Assembly (NCBI RefSeq): GCF_026157065.1
Contig: NZ_JANLGQ010000002.1
Span: forward strand, 248,001-312,000
Origin: Enterococcus sp. HY326
GTDB taxonomy: Bacteria; Bacillota; Bacilli; Lactobacillales; Enterococcaceae
Direction: 5' to 3'
DNA length: 64,000 nucleotides
In this document: positions 42,155 to 52,797 of the stretch, in pieces
Layout: each line of letters opens with the position of its first letter
Numbering within the stretch: the stretch's first letter is position 1
Made by a program: the position numbers and the translations under genes
The notes under the pieces: generated by a model
Seen by the model: the letters and a program-made list of their open reading frames with translations, nothing else
What the model was told of the DNA's origin: nothing
Databases searched by the model: none

Positions 42155-42194
42155 CAAAAAAGCCAAGTCTGCAACTTTAGCTGACAGGCTTGGC
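42155..42194 (-). terminator. Intrinsic terminator of the 122-residue protein gene
   Basis: On the minus strand GCCAAGCCTGTCAGC pairs with GTTGCAGACTTGGC across TAAA, followed by six T. Confidence 0.92.
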
Positions 42195-42207
42195 GAAATG
42201 ATTATTA

Positions 42208-42576
42208 TTATGCAGGTTGTAAACTGTTGTCCAACATGTTTTTCCGGAGTTCTTTTTCTAGAGACTCCACAAAGGCCATGTTCAAGTCCTGATCATCAAA
42301 GGAGACCGTCAGATTGTAGCAGGTCTTCAGCCAATGCTGTTCTTGAATTTGTTCAATCACTAGGCAATGATTATCATTTTTGTACTCAAAATGTTTTTTC
42401 TTGTCGCTAAACAGCCGATGACTGGCGCGGCGAATTTTTCGCAAAGAGTAATGTTTGACATCTTGATTTTTTTCATGGACCCGTGAAATCGCCAACAGAT
42501 CATTATATAAGCGATTTTTTTCTTCATCCGCTAAGCTTTGTAAAAATTCCTGAGCCGTTTGCCACGAATTATTCAT
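42208..42576 (-). CDS. Hypothetical protein
   Basis: The product is 122 residues, charged, with no signal peptide and no membrane span. The N-terminal half is helical (SWQTAQEFLQSLADEEKNRLYNDL). The C-terminal half alternates beta-like stretches (HCLVIEQIQ, NLTVSFDDQDLNM). I do not recognise a family. GGAGGATTTGG before the ATG supports real translation, and a good terminator follows. It lies between purB and purC on the opposite strand. Confidence 0.7.
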   Translation of the reverse strand: MNNSWQTAQEFLQSLADEEKNRLYNDLLAISRVHEKNQDVKHYSLRKIRRASHRLFSDKKKHFEYKNDNHCLVIEQIQEQHWLKTCYNLTVSFDDQDLNMAFVESLEKELRKNMLDNSLQPA

Positions 42577-42675
42577 CCAAATCCTCCATCCGCAAATGCA
42601 ATTCTATTGGTACTATATCATATCCAGAAAGTATAGTAAACGTTACCATAACAAGTCTGCTTTTTACTTTGGCTA

Positions 42676-42776
42676 AAACACGAACGTTTTTCTAATAGAA
42701 TTATTAAAACGTAAAGAAAATCGTTGACCAAGATTTTTTCCGTTGTTACAATGTAGGCAGAAAATATTTCGTGTTT
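42676..42776 (+). promoter_or_regulatory. purC promoter with PurBox
   Basis: PurBox-like AAACACGAACGTT (42676-42688) is centred about 77 bp upstream of the start predicted from TTGACC (42724-42729), 17 bp and TACAAT (42747-42752). That is the same geometry as at purE. A second inverted CGAA box (AAACACGAAATAT on the minus strand, 42764-42776) lies downstream of the -10. No partner box stands at the usual 26-27 bp spacing. Confidence 0.78.
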
Positions 42777-42811
42777 TTAGAAATAATTGATGAAAAAGGA
42801 GCAAACCACCC

Positions 42812-43525
42812 GTGGAAAAATTGGAACTGCTATATGAAGGCAAAGCCAAAAAACTGTATCGTACGGATAACCCTGATATCCTATGGGTTGAATACCTGAA
42901 TCAGGCAACAGCTTTAAACGGTGTCAAGAAAGATGCGATTCAAGGAAAGGGCCAACTGAACAATCAGATTACCAGCCGTATTTTTGATGAGCTAAACAAA
43001 AACAATATTCCCAATCATTTCCAAGAAATCCTCTCAGAAACCGAACAATTAATAAAAAAGGTCGACATTATTCCCCTTGAAGTTGTCGTCCGCAATGTAG
43101 CTGCCGGCAGTTTTTCAAAACGCCTAGCAATCCCTGAAGGAACACCTTTAAACTTTCCTATCCTCGAATTTTATTTCAAAGAAGATGCCTTAGATGATCC
43201 AATGATTAATGATGACCATGTCTTAGTTTTAGACATCGCCACGCAAGAAGAAATCGATCAAATCAAAACGATTGCTTTTGCTGTCAATAAAGCGTTGCTT
43301 AATTTATTTAAAAACATCGGCATTCAATTAATCGATTTTAAAATTGAAGTCGGTCGCACAGAAGACGGAATTTTATTAGCAGATGAAATTTCTCCCGATA
43401 CTTGTCGTTTGTGGGATATAGATTCTGGTGAACATTTGGATAAAGATATTTACCGCCGTGACTTAGGGGATTTAGTTCCCGTCTATCAAGAAGTCTTAGA
43501 TCGTTTAGAAAAAATTTCACAATAA
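42812..43525 (+). CDS. purC: SAICAR synthetase
   Basis: The product is a 237-residue ATP-dependent ligase joining CAIR and aspartate. [13 protein letters not shown] near the N-terminus, [15 protein letters not shown], and [13 protein letters not shown] are the family motifs. Translation starts at GTG 42812 after AAAGGAGC. It is first in the nine-gene purC-S-Q-L-F-M-N-H-D run and is driven by the promoter described at 42676-42776. A 29-bp gap separates it from purS. Confidence 0.97.
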   Translation: MEKLELLYEGKAKKLYRTDNPDILWVEYLNQATALNGVKKDAIQGKGQLNNQITSRIFDELNKNNIPNHFQEILSETEQLIKKVDIIPLEVVVRNVAAGSFSKRLAIPEGTPLNFPILEFYFKEDALDDPMINDDHVLVLDIATQEEIDQIKTIAFAVNKALLNLFKNIGIQLIDFKIEVGRTEDGILLADEISPDTCRLWDIDSGEHLDKDIYRRDLGDLVPVYQEVLDRLEKISQ

Positions 43526-43554
43526 ATCAATTACACAATAAAAGGAGCAAACTC

Positions 43555-43809
43555 ATGTATTTCGTTAAAGTTTATGTTACATACAAGGATTCAGTTTTAG
43601 ACCCTCAAGGAGAAGCCGTGAAGGGTGCAGTCCATCGGATGGGCTATGAAGAAATTGAAGAGATTCGGATTGGGAAATACTTTGAAATGAAAGTAGCGAA
43701 AAGCGACCGTCCTGTTGAAGCGATGATTGAAGAAGTTTGTGATAAATTATTAGCTAACGTCAATATGGAAAGCTACCGTTACGAAATTGCTGAATTGGAG
43801 GAAGTTTAA
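43555..43809 (+). CDS. purS: FGAM synthase subunit PurS
   Basis: The product is an 84-residue small structural subunit of formylglycinamidine ribonucleotide synthase. It bridges PurL and PurQ and helps channel ammonia. [20 protein letters not shown] is the usual N-terminal pattern. AAAGGAGC precedes the ATG. It occurs with the short (743-residue) PurL, as expected for the three-subunit Gram-positive enzyme. Confidence 0.96.
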   Translation: MYFVKVYVTYKDSVLDPQGEAVKGAVHRMGYEEIEEIRIGKYFEMKVAKSDRPVEAMIEEVCDKLLANVNMESYRYEIAELEEV

Positions 43810-43810
43810 C

Positions 43811-44488
43811 ATGAAATTTGCAGTGATCGTTTTTCCTGGTTCAAACTGCGATATGGATATGTTATGGGCAATCAAAGATATCATGGGAGCCGATGCTGAA
43901 TACGTGCGCCATGATGCAGAGAGCTTAGCTGGATTTGACGGCGTCTTATTACCCGGAGGTTTTTCCTATGGTGACTATCTCCGTTGTGGTGCGATTGCTC
44001 GCTTTTCTGCCATCATGTCAGAAGTGGTGCGCTTTGCTGAAGAGGGCAAACCAGTCTTTGGGACCTGCAATGGTTTCCAAGTTTTAACAGAAGCTGGTTT
44101 ATTGCCAGGGGCTTTAAGAAGAAATGATTCGCTACATTTTATCTGCAAAACAGTTCCTTTAAAAGTTGAAAATAATCAAACGAACTTCACTTCCGAATAT
44201 GAAGCCGGTGAAGTGATTCAGATTCCCGTTGCTCATAACGATGGCAATTATTATTGTGACGAAGCGACTTTAGCGGAATTAAAAGCTAACAATCAGATTG
44301 TCTTTACTTATGACGGTGAAAATATTAACGGGAGTGTCGAAGCAATTGCCGGCATCACCAATAAAGCCGGCAATGTGATGGGCATGATGCCCCATCCAGA
44401 ACGGGCGATGGAAAGTCTATTGGGTTCAGAGGACGGCAGAAAATTCTTTGCGTCAATGCTGAAAAATTTCGGGAGGGTCACAGCTTAA
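43811..44488 (+). CDS. purQ: FGAM synthase glutaminase subunit PurQ
   Basis: The product is a 225-residue class I glutamine amidotransferase. It begins [15 protein letters not shown]. The nucleophile is C86 in VFGTCNGFQ, and the His/Glu pair lies in [10 protein letters not shown]. It supplies ammonia to PurL through PurS. The start at 43811 is preceded by GGAGGAAG within the end of purS, one base after the purS stop. The longer in-frame start at 43787 lies inside purS and is rejected. Confidence 0.97.
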   Translation: MKFAVIVFPGSNCDMDMLWAIKDIMGADAEYVRHDAESLAGFDGVLLPGGFSYGDYLRCGAIARFSAIMSEVVRFAEEGKPVFGTCNGFQVLTEAGLLPGALRRNDSLHFICKTVPLKVENNQTNFTSEYEAGEVIQIPVAHNDGNYYCDEATLAELKANNQIVFTYDGENINGSVEAIAGITNKAGNVMGMMPHPERAMESLLGSEDGRKFFASMLKNFGRVTA

Positions 44489-46720
44489 ATGAAAACAATC
44501 ACAGAACCAACTGGCCAAGAAATTAAAGATCAAAAGATTTATGCACAATGGGGCTTGACTGATGAAGAATATCGGATGATTTCTGAAGATATCCTCGGCC
44601 GTTTACCCAATTACACAGAGACGGGTTTATTCTCGGTAATGTGGAGCGAACATTGTTCTTATAAAAATTCCAAACCCGTTCTTAGAAAATTTCCGACAAG
44701 CGGTCCGCAAGTTTTGCAAGGACCGGGAGAAGGTGCGGGTATTGTGGATATCGGCGACAATCAGGCGGTTGTCTTTAAAGCTGAAAGCCACAATCATCCA
44801 TCGGCAGTCGAACCTTATGAAGGTGCGGCTACTGGTGTTGGCGGCATTATCCGTGACATTTTTAGTATGGGAGCTCGACCGATCGCTGTTTTAGATTCTT
44901 TGCGTTTTGGTGAATTAGACAATGCCCGCACAAAATATTTATTAGAAGAAGTGGTTCACGGTATCAGCGGCTACGGAAATTGTATCGGCATTCCGACAGT
45001 CGGCGGTGAAGTGGCCTTTGACCCTTGTTATGAAGGAAACCCTTTAGTCAACGCAATGTGTGTTGGTTTAATTGACCATAAAGATATTCAAAAGGGTCAA
45101 GCCAAAGGTGTTGGCAATTCGATTATGTATGTCGGTGCTAAAACTGGCCGGGATGGCATTCACGGTGCGACCTTCGCCTCGGAAGAATTTGTTGAAGGGG
45201 AAGAACAACAACGTTCGGCTGTCCAAGTTGGCGACCCTTTTATGGAGAAACTTTTATTAGAAGCCTGCTTAGAATTAATATTAGATCATGCTGATATTTT
45301 AGTCGGCATCCAAGACATGGGAGCCGCCGGTTTAGTTTCTTCAAGTTCAGAGATGGCTTCAAAGGCCGGTTCTGGTTTGAAATTGTACTTAGATGACGTG
45401 CCGCAACGGGAAACCAATATGACCCCTTATGAAATGATGCTGTCTGAGTCACAGGAAAGAATGCTAATTTGTGTCGAGCAGGGGCATGAAGCCGAAGTGG
45501 TTGAATTATTTGAAAAATATGACTTAGATGCGGTAACCATCGGTGAAGTAACCGATGATGGTTTGTATCGCTTATTCCACAAAGGCGTTGAGGTAGCGAA
45601 TCTACCAGTTGACGCTTTAGCAGAAGATGCGCCGGTTTACAATAAAGAACGCAAAGAGCCTGCCCGCATTCAGGAATTCGCTGAAATGAATGATTTTAAA
45701 CCAGCAATTTTTGATGCCTCACAAACGTTGATGGCTTTATTGCAACAACCTACGATTGCCTCTAAGAGAATGATTTATGAAACATATGATTCACAGGTTC
45801 GCACGAACACTGTAGTGCGCCCAGGTAGCGATGCGGCTGTTTTACGCGTTCGTGGCACGAATAAAGCGTTAGCAATGACGACTGATTGTAACGCCCGCTA
45901 TTTGTATTTGAATCCAGAAGTTGGCGGACAAATTGCAGTAGCAGAAGCTGCCAGAAATATTGTCGCTAGTGGCGGCCAGCCTTTAGCGATTACCGACTGT
46001 TTAAATTACGGTTCACCAGATAAACCAGAAGGCTTCTGGGAATTATGGACCTCTGCTGACGGTATTTCTACGGCTTGTAGTATGTTGGATACACCGGTTA
46101 TTTCTGGAAATGTTTCTTTGTACAATGAAACAAACGGCAAAGCGATTTACCCAACGCCGATGATTGGCATGGTTGGTTTAATTAAAAACTTAGAAGATAT
46201 TACCACACAGGAATTTAAAAAAGCCGATGACTTAGTTTATGTAATTGGCGACACTAAAGCTGATTTTAACGGTTCTGAATTGCAAAAAATGCAATTAGGC
46301 AAAATTGAAGGCCGTTTGATGGACTTTGATTTGGCTGTCGAAAAAGCCAATCAGGCAGCTGTCTTAAAAGCGATTCAAGCTGGTTTAGTTGCTAGCGCCC
46401 ATGATTGTGCTGAAGGCGGTTTGGCTGTTGCCATCGCCGAAGCCAGCTTCAAAAATAATTTAGGGGTGGATGCCAGCATTTCTATACCTCAAGCGAATCT
46501 TTTTTCTGAAACCCAATCTCGCTTTGTGATTTCAGTGGCGCCAGAAAATCAAACCGCTTTTGAAGACTTGTTGAAGTCGGAAAAAGTACCAATGACTTTA
46601 ATTGGTAAAGTTACTCAAACGCCACAAATTAAACTTACTGCCGAAGACGGCTTAATTGATGTTGCGACTAAGGAAGCGAACCAACTTTGGGAGGAAGCTA
46701 TTCCATGTCTTATGAAGTAA
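44489..46720 (+). CDS. purL: FGAM synthase synthetase subunit PurL
   Basis: The product is the 743-residue small-type PurL, an ATP-dependent synthetase converting FGAR to FGAM. The [15 protein letters not shown] segment, GIGDNQ-like [21 protein letters not shown] and the repeated AIRS-type halves are clear. It starts directly after the purQ stop with GGGAGGG upstream. Its 3' end overlaps purF by 16 bp, consistent with translational coupling. Confidence 0.97.
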   Translation: MKTITEPTGQEIKDQKIYAQWGLTDEEYRMISEDILGRLPNYTETGLFSVMWSEHCSYKNSKPVLRKFPTSGPQVLQGPGEGAGIVDIGDNQAVVFKAESHNHPSAVEPYEGAATGVGGIIRDIFSMGARPIAVLDSLRFGELDNARTKYLLEEVVHGISGYGNCIGIPTVGGEVAFDPCYEGNPLVNAMCVGLIDHKDIQKGQAKGVGNSIMYVGAKTGRDGIHGATFASEEFVEGEEQQRSAVQVGDPFMEKLLLEACLELILDHADILVGIQDMGAAGLVSSSSEMASKAGSGLKLYLDDVPQRETNMTPYEMMLSESQERMLICVEQGHEAEVVELFEKYDLDAVTIGEVTDDGLYRLFHKGVEVANLPVDALAEDAPVYNKERKEPARIQEFAEMNDFKPAIFDASQTLMALLQQPTIASKRMIYETYDSQVRTNTVVRPGSDAAVLRVRGTNKALAMTTDCNARYLYLNPEVGGQIAVAEAARNIVASGGQPLAITDCLNYGSPDKPEGFWELWTSADGISTACSMLDTPVISGNVSLYNETNGKAIYPTPMIGMVGLIKNLEDITTQEFKKADDLVYVIGDTKADFNGSELQKMQLGKIEGRLMDFDLAVEKANQAAVLKAIQAGLVASAHDCAEGGLAVAIAEASFKNNLGVDASISIPQANLFSETQSRFVISVAPENQTAFEDLLKSEKVPMTLIGKVTQTPQIKLTAEDGLIDVATKEANQLWEEAIPCLMK

Positions 46721-48144
46721 AAAGTCTAAATGAAGAATGTGGCGTGTTTGGCGTCTGGGGTCACCCAGATGCTGCCCGCGTCACCTATTTTGGTCTCCAT
46801 AGCCTGCAACACAGAGGGCAAGAGGGGGCAGGTATCGTTGCCAATCATCAAGGGAAGCTGGATGGCTATCGTGATTTAGGGCTGTTATCAGAAGTTTTTA
46901 AAGACGAAAGAATTTTAGACCGCTTGCAAGGGAATGCTGCAATCGGGCATGTCCGCTATGCGACTGCCGGCAATGGCAGTGTTGATAATATCCAGCCGTT
47001 TTTATTTAAATTTTACGACGGCTCAGTTGGCTTGGCCCATAATGGCAATTTGACCAATGCCAAAACGCTAAGAACAAATTTAGAAAAACTCGGCGCCATC
47101 TTTCATTCTAATTCCGATACGGAAATTTTGATGCACCTGATTCGCACCAGTCCTAAACGGGAATTTTTGGATCAATTAAAAGAAGCGTTGAACCAAGTCA
47201 AAGGGGGCTTTGCTTATCTTTTATTGAAGGAAGACTGCATGATTGCCGCTCTTGACCCCAACGGATTTCGGCCATTATCAATTGGTCAAATGAAAAACGG
47301 CGCCTACGTAATTGCCTCTGAAACCTGTGCCTTAGAAGTAATCGGTGCGGAATTTATTCGGGATGTCAATCCAGGTGAAATTGTAATTGTTGATGATGAG
47401 GGGATTCATTATGACAAATACACCGAGGATACCCAGCATTCCATTTGTTCGATGGAATACATTTATTTTGCCCGTCCGGATTCAAATATTGCCGGTGTTA
47501 ACGTCCACACTGCACGAAAAAATATGGGCCGCATTTTAGCCGAAGAAGCACCAGTCGAAGCTGATATGGTAGTGGGCGTGCCGAATTCTTCTTTATCAGC
47601 TGCCAGTGGCTACGCTGAAGCCAGCGGAATTCCCTATGAAATGGGCTTGGTGAAAAACCAATACATTGCCCGAACTTTTATTCAGCCGACACAAGAACTG
47701 CGGGAGCAGGGTGTGCGGATGAAACTTTCAGCGGTTCGGGGCGTTGTTGAAGGCAAACGGGTCATCATGGTAGATGATTCGATTGTGCGGGGCACGACCA
47801 GTAAGCGTATTGTGCAATTATTGAAAGAAGCCGGCGCAAAAGAAGTCCATGTCAGAATTGCGTCACCCCCATTGCGTTATCCTTGTTTTTACGGGATTGA
47901 TATTCAAACCCGCAAAGAATTGATTGCCGCTAATCATACAGTTGATGAAATTCGCGATGTGATTACTGCTGATAGCTTGAGTTACTTAAGTGAGCAGGGA
48001 TTAATTGATGCGATTGGCCTAAATTTTGATGCGCCTTATTCTGGCTTGTGTATGGCCTATTTTAACGGCGATTATCCAACACCATTATATGATTATGCAG
48101 ATCGTTACGTGGCGTCATTGAAGGAACATGTTTCATTCTATTAA
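46705..48144 (+). CDS. purF: Amidophosphoribosyltransferase
   Basis: The product is the 479-residue enzyme of the first committed step: PRPP plus glutamine to 5-phosphoribosylamine. An 11-residue propeptide [11 protein letters not shown] precedes C12 (CGVFGVWGH), the N-terminal glutaminase nucleophile freed by self-cleavage, as in Bacillus. The PRPP loop is [16 protein letters not shown]. Cysteines such as SICSMEY may help hold the Fe-S cluster known in this type. The start at 46705 follows GGGAGGAAG; the earlier frame start is rejected. Confidence 0.97.
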   Translation: MSYEVKSLNEECGVFGVWGHPDAARVTYFGLHSLQHRGQEGAGIVANHQGKLDGYRDLGLLSEVFKDERILDRLQGNAAIGHVRYATAGNGSVDNIQPFLFKFYDGSVGLAHNGNLTNAKTLRTNLEKLGAIFHSNSDTEILMHLIRTSPKREFLDQLKEALNQVKGGFAYLLLKEDCMIAALDPNGFRPLSIGQMKNGAYVIASETCALEVIGAEFIRDVNPGEIVIVDDEGIHYDKYTEDTQHSICSMEYIYFARPDSNIAGVNVHTARKNMGRILAEEAPVEADMVVGVPNSSLSAASGYAEASGIPYEMGLVKNQYIARTFIQPTQELREQGVRMKLSAVRGVVEGKRVIMVDDSIVRGTTSKRIVQLLKEAGAKEVHVRIASPPLRYPCFYGIDIQTRKELIAANHTVDEIRDVITADSLSYLSEQGLIDAIGLNFDAPYSGLCMAYFNGDYPTPLYDYADRYVASLKEHVSFY

Positions 48145-48161
48145 AGAGAAGAGGAAGTCTA

Positions 48162-49202
48162 ATGGCGAATGCCTATGCAAAAGCCGGCGTTGATGTCGAA
48201 GCTGGTTATGAAGTAGTCGAACGAATTAAAAAACATGTCAAAAAAACCGAGCGTCTAGGAGTGATGGGAGCTCTAGGCGGTTTCGGCGGTTGTTTTGATT
48301 TATCTCAAGTGGATGTGAAGGAACCAGTTTTAATTTCGGGAACAGATGGTGTGGGCACCAAATTAATGGTGGCTATCCAAGAAGACAAGCACGATACAAT
48401 CGGGATTGACTGTGTCGCTATGTGTGTCAATGACATTGTTGCTCAAGGAGCCGAGCCGTTATACTTTTTAGATTATATTGCTACAGGAAAAAATATTCCT
48501 GCTCGTTTGGAACAGGTTGTGGCTGGTGTCGCAGAAGGCTGCTTGCAGGCCGGTGCTGCTTTAATCGGTGGCGAGACTGCTGAAATGCCCGGGATGTACG
48601 GTGAAAACGATTATGATTTAGCGGGCTTTGCAGTTGGCGTTGCGGAAAAGAGCAACCTTGTGACTGGCGAAAAAATTGCAGCGGGGGATATTTTATTAGG
48701 CCTGCCTTCAACTGGCATCCATTCCAATGGTTATTCTTTGGTTCGCAAGGTTTTCTTTGAAGAAAATAAATTTGACGGACAAGCCGAGCTGCCTGAATTA
48801 GATGGTAAAATGTTAGGGGCTGAACTGTTAACACCGACTAAAATTTATGTCAATGCCTTGCTGCCTTTAGTCAAAAATCAATTAGTCAATGGTATCGCCC
48901 ATATCACCGGTGGCGGTTTTGTTGAAAATATTCCCCGCATGCTACCAGCAAACTTAGCAGCAGAAATCAAGCTTAGTTCATGGCCGGTCTTACCAATTTT
49001 TACAGCTTTAGAAAAATACGGTAAAATTCCTGCTTTAGAAATGTATGAAATTTTCAATATGGGCATTGGCATGGTCTTGGCTGTCGCACCGGATAAAGCC
49101 GCTGCGACCAAGCAAGCATTAACTGACGCCCATGAGGTTTATTTTGAAATCGGGCAAGTGGTTGATAAAACCAATGAAGCTGTGGTATTAAAAAATGACT
49201 AG
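48162..49202 (+). CDS. purM: AIR synthetase (phosphoribosylformylglycinamidine cyclo-ligase)
   Basis: The product is a 346-residue ATP-dependent ring-closing enzyme converting FGAM to [16 protein letters not shown], the [13 protein letters not shown] motif, [11 protein letters not shown] and [13 protein letters not shown] are diagnostic. AAGAGGAAG precedes the ATG, 17 bp after purF. Its stop overlaps the purN start by 8 bp. Confidence 0.97.
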   Translation: MANAYAKAGVDVEAGYEVVERIKKHVKKTERLGVMGALGGFGGCFDLSQVDVKEPVLISGTDGVGTKLMVAIQEDKHDTIGIDCVAMCVNDIVAQGAEPLYFLDYIATGKNIPARLEQVVAGVAEGCLQAGAALIGGETAEMPGMYGENDYDLAGFAVGVAEKSNLVTGEKIAAGDILLGLPSTGIHSNGYSLVRKVFFEENKFDGQAELPELDGKMLGAELLTPTKIYVNALLPLVKNQLVNGIAHITGGGFVENIPRMLPANLAAEIKLSSWPVLPIFTALEKYGKIPALEMYEIFNMGIGMVLAVAPDKAAATKQALTDAHEVYFEIGQVVDKTNEAVVLKND

Positions 49203-49776
49203 GCCTAAAGTGGCGGTCTTAGCTTCTGGGAATGGTAGCAATTTTCAAGTTTTAGCAGAAGCCTTCCAAAAAGGGAACATTGATGGTGAGTTAGTCTTAC
49301 TTTTTAGTGATCAACCAAAGGCTTATGTTTTAGAGCGGAGCCAACAGCTAGGTATTGAGGCAAGAAGTTTTTCTCCGAAGAATTTTGCTTCAAAAAAAGC
49401 CTATGAGGTGACGCTTTTACAACTGTTAATGGATAAAGAAATTGATTTAATTTTACTGGCGGGTTATATGCGGATTATTGGGGACACACTGTTAAAGGCT
49501 TATCCCAATCGGATTATCAACATCCATCCTTCATTGCTGCCGGATTTTCCCGGACTGCATGGGATTCAAGATGCCTTTGAAGCTGGTGTTACGGAGACTG
49601 GTGTCACCATTCATTTTATTGATGATGGTGTCGATACCGGACCAATCATTGCCCAAGGGAAAGTTACCGTCAGTGAGGATGATACCCTCGAGTCTTTAGA
49701 GGAAAAAATTCATGCCCTAGAACATCAGCTTTATCCGCAGGTAGTTGCTAAAGTCATAGCAGAAAACTTTAAATAA
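49195..49776 (+). CDS. purN: GAR transformylase
   Basis: The product is a 193-residue 10-formyl-THF-dependent formyltransferase converting GAR to FGAR. The [11 protein letters not shown] loop, the catalytic [15 protein letters not shown] and [10 protein letters not shown] (catalytic Asp) are visible. The ATG at 49195 lies inside the end of purM, so it is translationally coupled. Confidence 0.97.
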   Translation: MTRPKVAVLASGNGSNFQVLAEAFQKGNIDGELVLLFSDQPKAYVLERSQQLGIEARSFSPKNFASKKAYEVTLLQLLMDKEIDLILLAGYMRIIGDTLLKAYPNRIINIHPSLLPDFPGLHGIQDAFEAGVTETGVTIHFIDDGVDTGPIIAQGKVTVSEDDTLESLEEKIHALEHQLYPQVVAKVIAENFK

Positions 49777-49815
49777 ACGAAATTATCATAGATAAAGGTA
49801 AGGAGCAAATAGTTC

Positions 49816-51348
49816 ATGAGAGCATTAATCAGTGTATCTGATAAAAACGGTATCGTCGAATTTGCCAAAGGTTTAACGGCTTTAGGGATTGAAATTATTT
49901 CAACCGGAGGCACAAAAAAAGCTTTGGAGGATGCTGGACTAGCAACCATCGCCATTGATGATGTGACTGGTTTTCCGGAAATGATGGATGGCCGGGTCAA
50001 AACCTTGCATCCCAAAATTCATGGTGGCTTATTGGGCCGTCGGGATGTAGACAGCCACATGCAGGCGATGGCAGATCACGACATTCAACCTATTGATTTA
50101 GTTGTGGTGAATCTATATCCTTTTAAAGAAACAATTTTAAAAGATGGCGTTACTGAGGCTGAAGCCATTGAAAATATTGATATCGGTGGACCAAGCATGC
50201 TTCGTTCCGCTGCTAAAAATCATGCTGCGGTGACAGTCGTTGTGGATCCTTTAGATTATCAAGTCGTTTTAGGTGAGCTGCAGGAATTAAATGCGACAAC
50301 TCTTTCAACACGGCAACGTTTAGCGGCGAAAGTTTTCCGCCACACAGCAGCTTATGATGCGCTGATTGCCGGCTACCTTACAGAGTTAGTTGCAGAGGAA
50401 ACACCAGAGAGCTTGACGCTGACTTATGATTTGAAACAAACACTCCGCTATGGGGAAAATAGCCACCAAGAAGCGGCCTTCTATCAAAGCGGCTTGCCGG
50501 TTGCCTTTTCAATTGCTCAAGCAAAACAGCTTCACGGAAAAGAATTGTCTTATAATAATATTCGAGATGCTGATGCAGCGATTCGGATTGCTAGAGAATT
50601 TGAAGAGCCCACTGTGGTGGCGGTCAAACATATGAATCCTTGCGGCATTGGTACAGGGGCAACTATTTTAGAAGCCTACGATTATGCTTATGAGGCTGAT
50701 CCTGTTTCAATTTTCGGCGGTATCATTGTTTTGAATAGAGAAGTCGATTTAGAGACAGCTAGCAAAATGCATGAATTATTTTTAGAAATTATCATTGCAC
50801 CAAGCTTTACTGATGATGCCTATGATATTTTGGCTAAGAAAAAAAATCTCCGTTTGATGACTTTAGATTTTTCTGAAAAAGCTAAAGCTGCCGGTGTTGA
50901 AACTGTTTCTGTTTTAGGTGGACTGCTGGTGCAAGACCAAGATACGGTCAAAGAAGTCGCCAGCGAGTGGCAAGTTGTTACCGAGCGCCAACCTTCAGCA
51001 GAGGAACTAAAAGCCTTAGAATTTTCTTGGAGAGCCGTTAAGCATGTGAAATCCAATGCGATTGTCGTGGCAAATAATCATCAGACTTTGGGCATCGGTG
51101 CAGGTCAAATGAATCGAGTGGGCTCAGTGAAAATTGCAATCGAACAAGCGGGCGATCGTATTTCAGAAGCTGTTTTAGCCTCAGATGCTTATTTCCCAAT
51201 GGGGGACAGTGTCGAATATGCAGCAGAACATGGCATCAAAGCCATCGTTCAACCTGGCGGCAGCATTCGTGACCAAGAGTCAATTGATATGGCCAACAAA
51301 TATGGCATTGCGATGGTCTTTACCGACATCAGACATTTTAGACATTAA
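49816..51348 (+). CDS. purH: Bifunctional AICAR transformylase / IMP cyclohydrolase
   Basis: The product is the 510-residue enzyme of the last two steps to IMP. The N-terminal MGS-like cyclohydrolase domain (about 1-190; [34 protein letters not shown]) is followed by the AICAR transformylase domain ([25 protein letters not shown]). AAGGAGC precedes the ATG. A short hairpin and a terminator-like hairpin separate it from purD. Confidence 0.97.
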   Translation: MRALISVSDKNGIVEFAKGLTALGIEIISTGGTKKALEDAGLATIAIDDVTGFPEMMDGRVKTLHPKIHGGLLGRRDVDSHMQAMADHDIQPIDLVVVNLYPFKETILKDGVTEAEAIENIDIGGPSMLRSAAKNHAAVTVVVDPLDYQVVLGELQELNATTLSTRQRLAAKVFRHTAAYDALIAGYLTELVAEETPESLTLTYDLKQTLRYGENSHQEAAFYQSGLPVAFSIAQAKQLHGKELSYNNIRDADAAIRIAREFEEPTVVAVKHMNPCGIGTGATILEAYDYAYEADPVSIFGGIIVLNREVDLETASKMHELFLEIIIAPSFTDDAYDILAKKKNLRLMTLDFSEKAKAAGVETVSVLGGLLVQDQDTVKEVASEWQVVTERQPSAEELKALEFSWRAVKHVKSNAIVVANNHQTLGIGAGQMNRVGSVKIAIEQAGDRISEAVLASDAYFPMGDSVEYAAEHGIKAIVQPGGSIRDQESIDMANKYGIAMVFTDIRHFRH

Positions 51349-51357
51349 AATCTTATA

Positions 51358-51444
51358 GAGAGTGCTAGATTTTGCGGCGCTCTCCAAAATTTAAAATTAA
51401 GGTCTGTAGCAAAGGCTTAAGTGACCGCTGCTGCAGACCTTTTT
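51358..51444 (+). terminator. Two hairpins between purH and purD
   Basis: GAGAGTGC/GCGCTCTC (51358-51384) is followed by AAGGTCTG...CAGACCTT with five T (51399-51444). The second is a credible intrinsic terminator inside the purine operon, 16 bp before the purD start. It may lower purD expression relative to purH. Confidence 0.75.
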
Positions 51445-51460
51445 AAAATTGGAGGAAATC

Positions 51461-52720
51461 ATGGGATTAAATATTTTAGTAATTGGTTCAGGTGGTCGGG
51501 AACATGTCATCTGTCAGAAATTTTTACAAAGTCCCCTTGTTGACCAAGTGTTTTGTGCAAAGGGAAATGCTGGCATGACCAAAGACGGTATTCAAATTGT
51601 GGACATTGCTGAAGATGACCACGCGGCGTTAATTGCTTTTGCCAAAGGCCAGCAAATTGACTGGAGCTTTATCGGCCCAGAGGTTCCTTTATTAAATGGA
51701 ATTGTCGATGATTTCGCAGCGGCTGGTCTAAAAGCTTTTGGACCGAAAAAGGCTGCGGCGATGATTGAGGGTTCAAAGGATTTCGCTAAAGAAATTATGA
51801 CCAAATATCAAATTCCAACCGGCGCTTATCAAACTTTTTTTGATTTTGAAAAAGCGAAAGCTTATGTAGAAAAAATGGGTGCGCCAATTGTGATTAAAGC
51901 GGATGGCTTAGCGGCAGGCAAGGGAGTCGTCGTGGCATTGACTATAGAAGAAGCGATTGCTGCTTTAAAAGATATGCTGGAGGATAATAAATTCGGCGCA
52001 TCAGGAGCCAAGGTAGTTGTCGAAGAATTTTTAGCCGGAGAAGAATTTTCACTATTGGCTTTTGTTCGCAATCAAGAAGTTTATCCAATGGTGATTGCCC
52101 AAGATCATAAACGGGCCTATGACAATGACTTAGGTCCAAATACTGGCGGAATGGGCGCTTATGCACCGGTGCCGCAAATTCCAGAAGCGATGGTAACAGA
52201 AGCCATCGAAAAGATTTTAAAACCTGCTGCTGCAGGCTTATTGGCAGAAGGACGTGATTTTACAGGAATTTTATATGCAGGCTTAATCGCAACAGAAGCA
52301 GGTCCCAAGGTTATCGAATTTAATGCTCGCTTTGGCGATCCGGAAACTCAAGTAGTACTGCAGCGTTTAGAAAGTGATCTAGCGAAAATTATTTCAGATT
52401 TATTAGAGGGCAAAGTTCCCGAAATTTCTTGGCAGAAAACTGGTTATTCTTTAGGAGTGGTCGTGGCTGCGGATGGTTATCCTGGGGAGTATCAAAAGGG
52501 GCAAGTCATTCCTGAGTTTTCAGAAGGCAATGTCTATTATGCGGGTGTTGCCGAAGAAGATGGCCGCTTAGTAACTAACGGCGGCAGAGTTTATTTAGTT
52601 GAAGCTTCTGGTGCAACTTTGAAAGAGGCGCAAACGAAGGTCTATCAGATTTTAGATAAAGCTGATACAGCCGGGACCTTTTACCGCCACGATATTGGTG
52701 CAAAAGCGATTCAAAAATAA
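51461..52720 (+). CDS. purD: GAR synthetase (phosphoribosylamine-glycine ligase)
   Basis: The product is a 419-residue ATP-grasp enzyme joining phosphoribosylamine and glycine. The N-terminal ILVIGSGGREHVI, the ATP-grasp stretch PIVIKADGLAAGKGVVVA and the metal-binding EFNARFGDPETQ are clear. The start at 51461 follows GGAGGAAATC; an earlier in-frame start lies before that site. It is the last gene of the run and ends in a bidirectional terminator. Confidence 0.97.
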   Translation: MGLNILVIGSGGREHVICQKFLQSPLVDQVFCAKGNAGMTKDGIQIVDIAEDDHAALIAFAKGQQIDWSFIGPEVPLLNGIVDDFAAAGLKAFGPKKAAAMIEGSKDFAKEIMTKYQIPTGAYQTFFDFEKAKAYVEKMGAPIVIKADGLAAGKGVVVALTIEEAIAALKDMLEDNKFGASGAKVVVEEFLAGEEFSLLAFVRNQEVYPMVIAQDHKRAYDNDLGPNTGGMGAYAPVPQIPEAMVTEAIEKILKPAAAGLLAEGRDFTGILYAGLIATEAGPKVIEFNARFGDPETQVVLQRLESDLAKIISDLLEGKVPEISWQKTGYSLGVVVAADGYPGEYQKGQVIPEFSEGNVYYAGVAEEDGRLVTNGGRVYLVEASGATLKEAQTKVYQILDKADTAGTFYRHDIGAKAIQK

Positions 52721-52723
52721 AAT

Positions 52724-52770
52724 AAAACCTTCATCCATCACTCCCTTAGAGTAACGGATGAAGGTTTTTT
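52724..52770. terminator. Bidirectional terminator
   Basis: AAAACCTTCATCC pairs with GGATGAAGGTTTT across a 19-base loop. It serves the convergent purD and asnB genes. Confidence 0.93.
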
Positions 52771-52797
52771 AATTTTAAAATTTAATTATCACATCAA

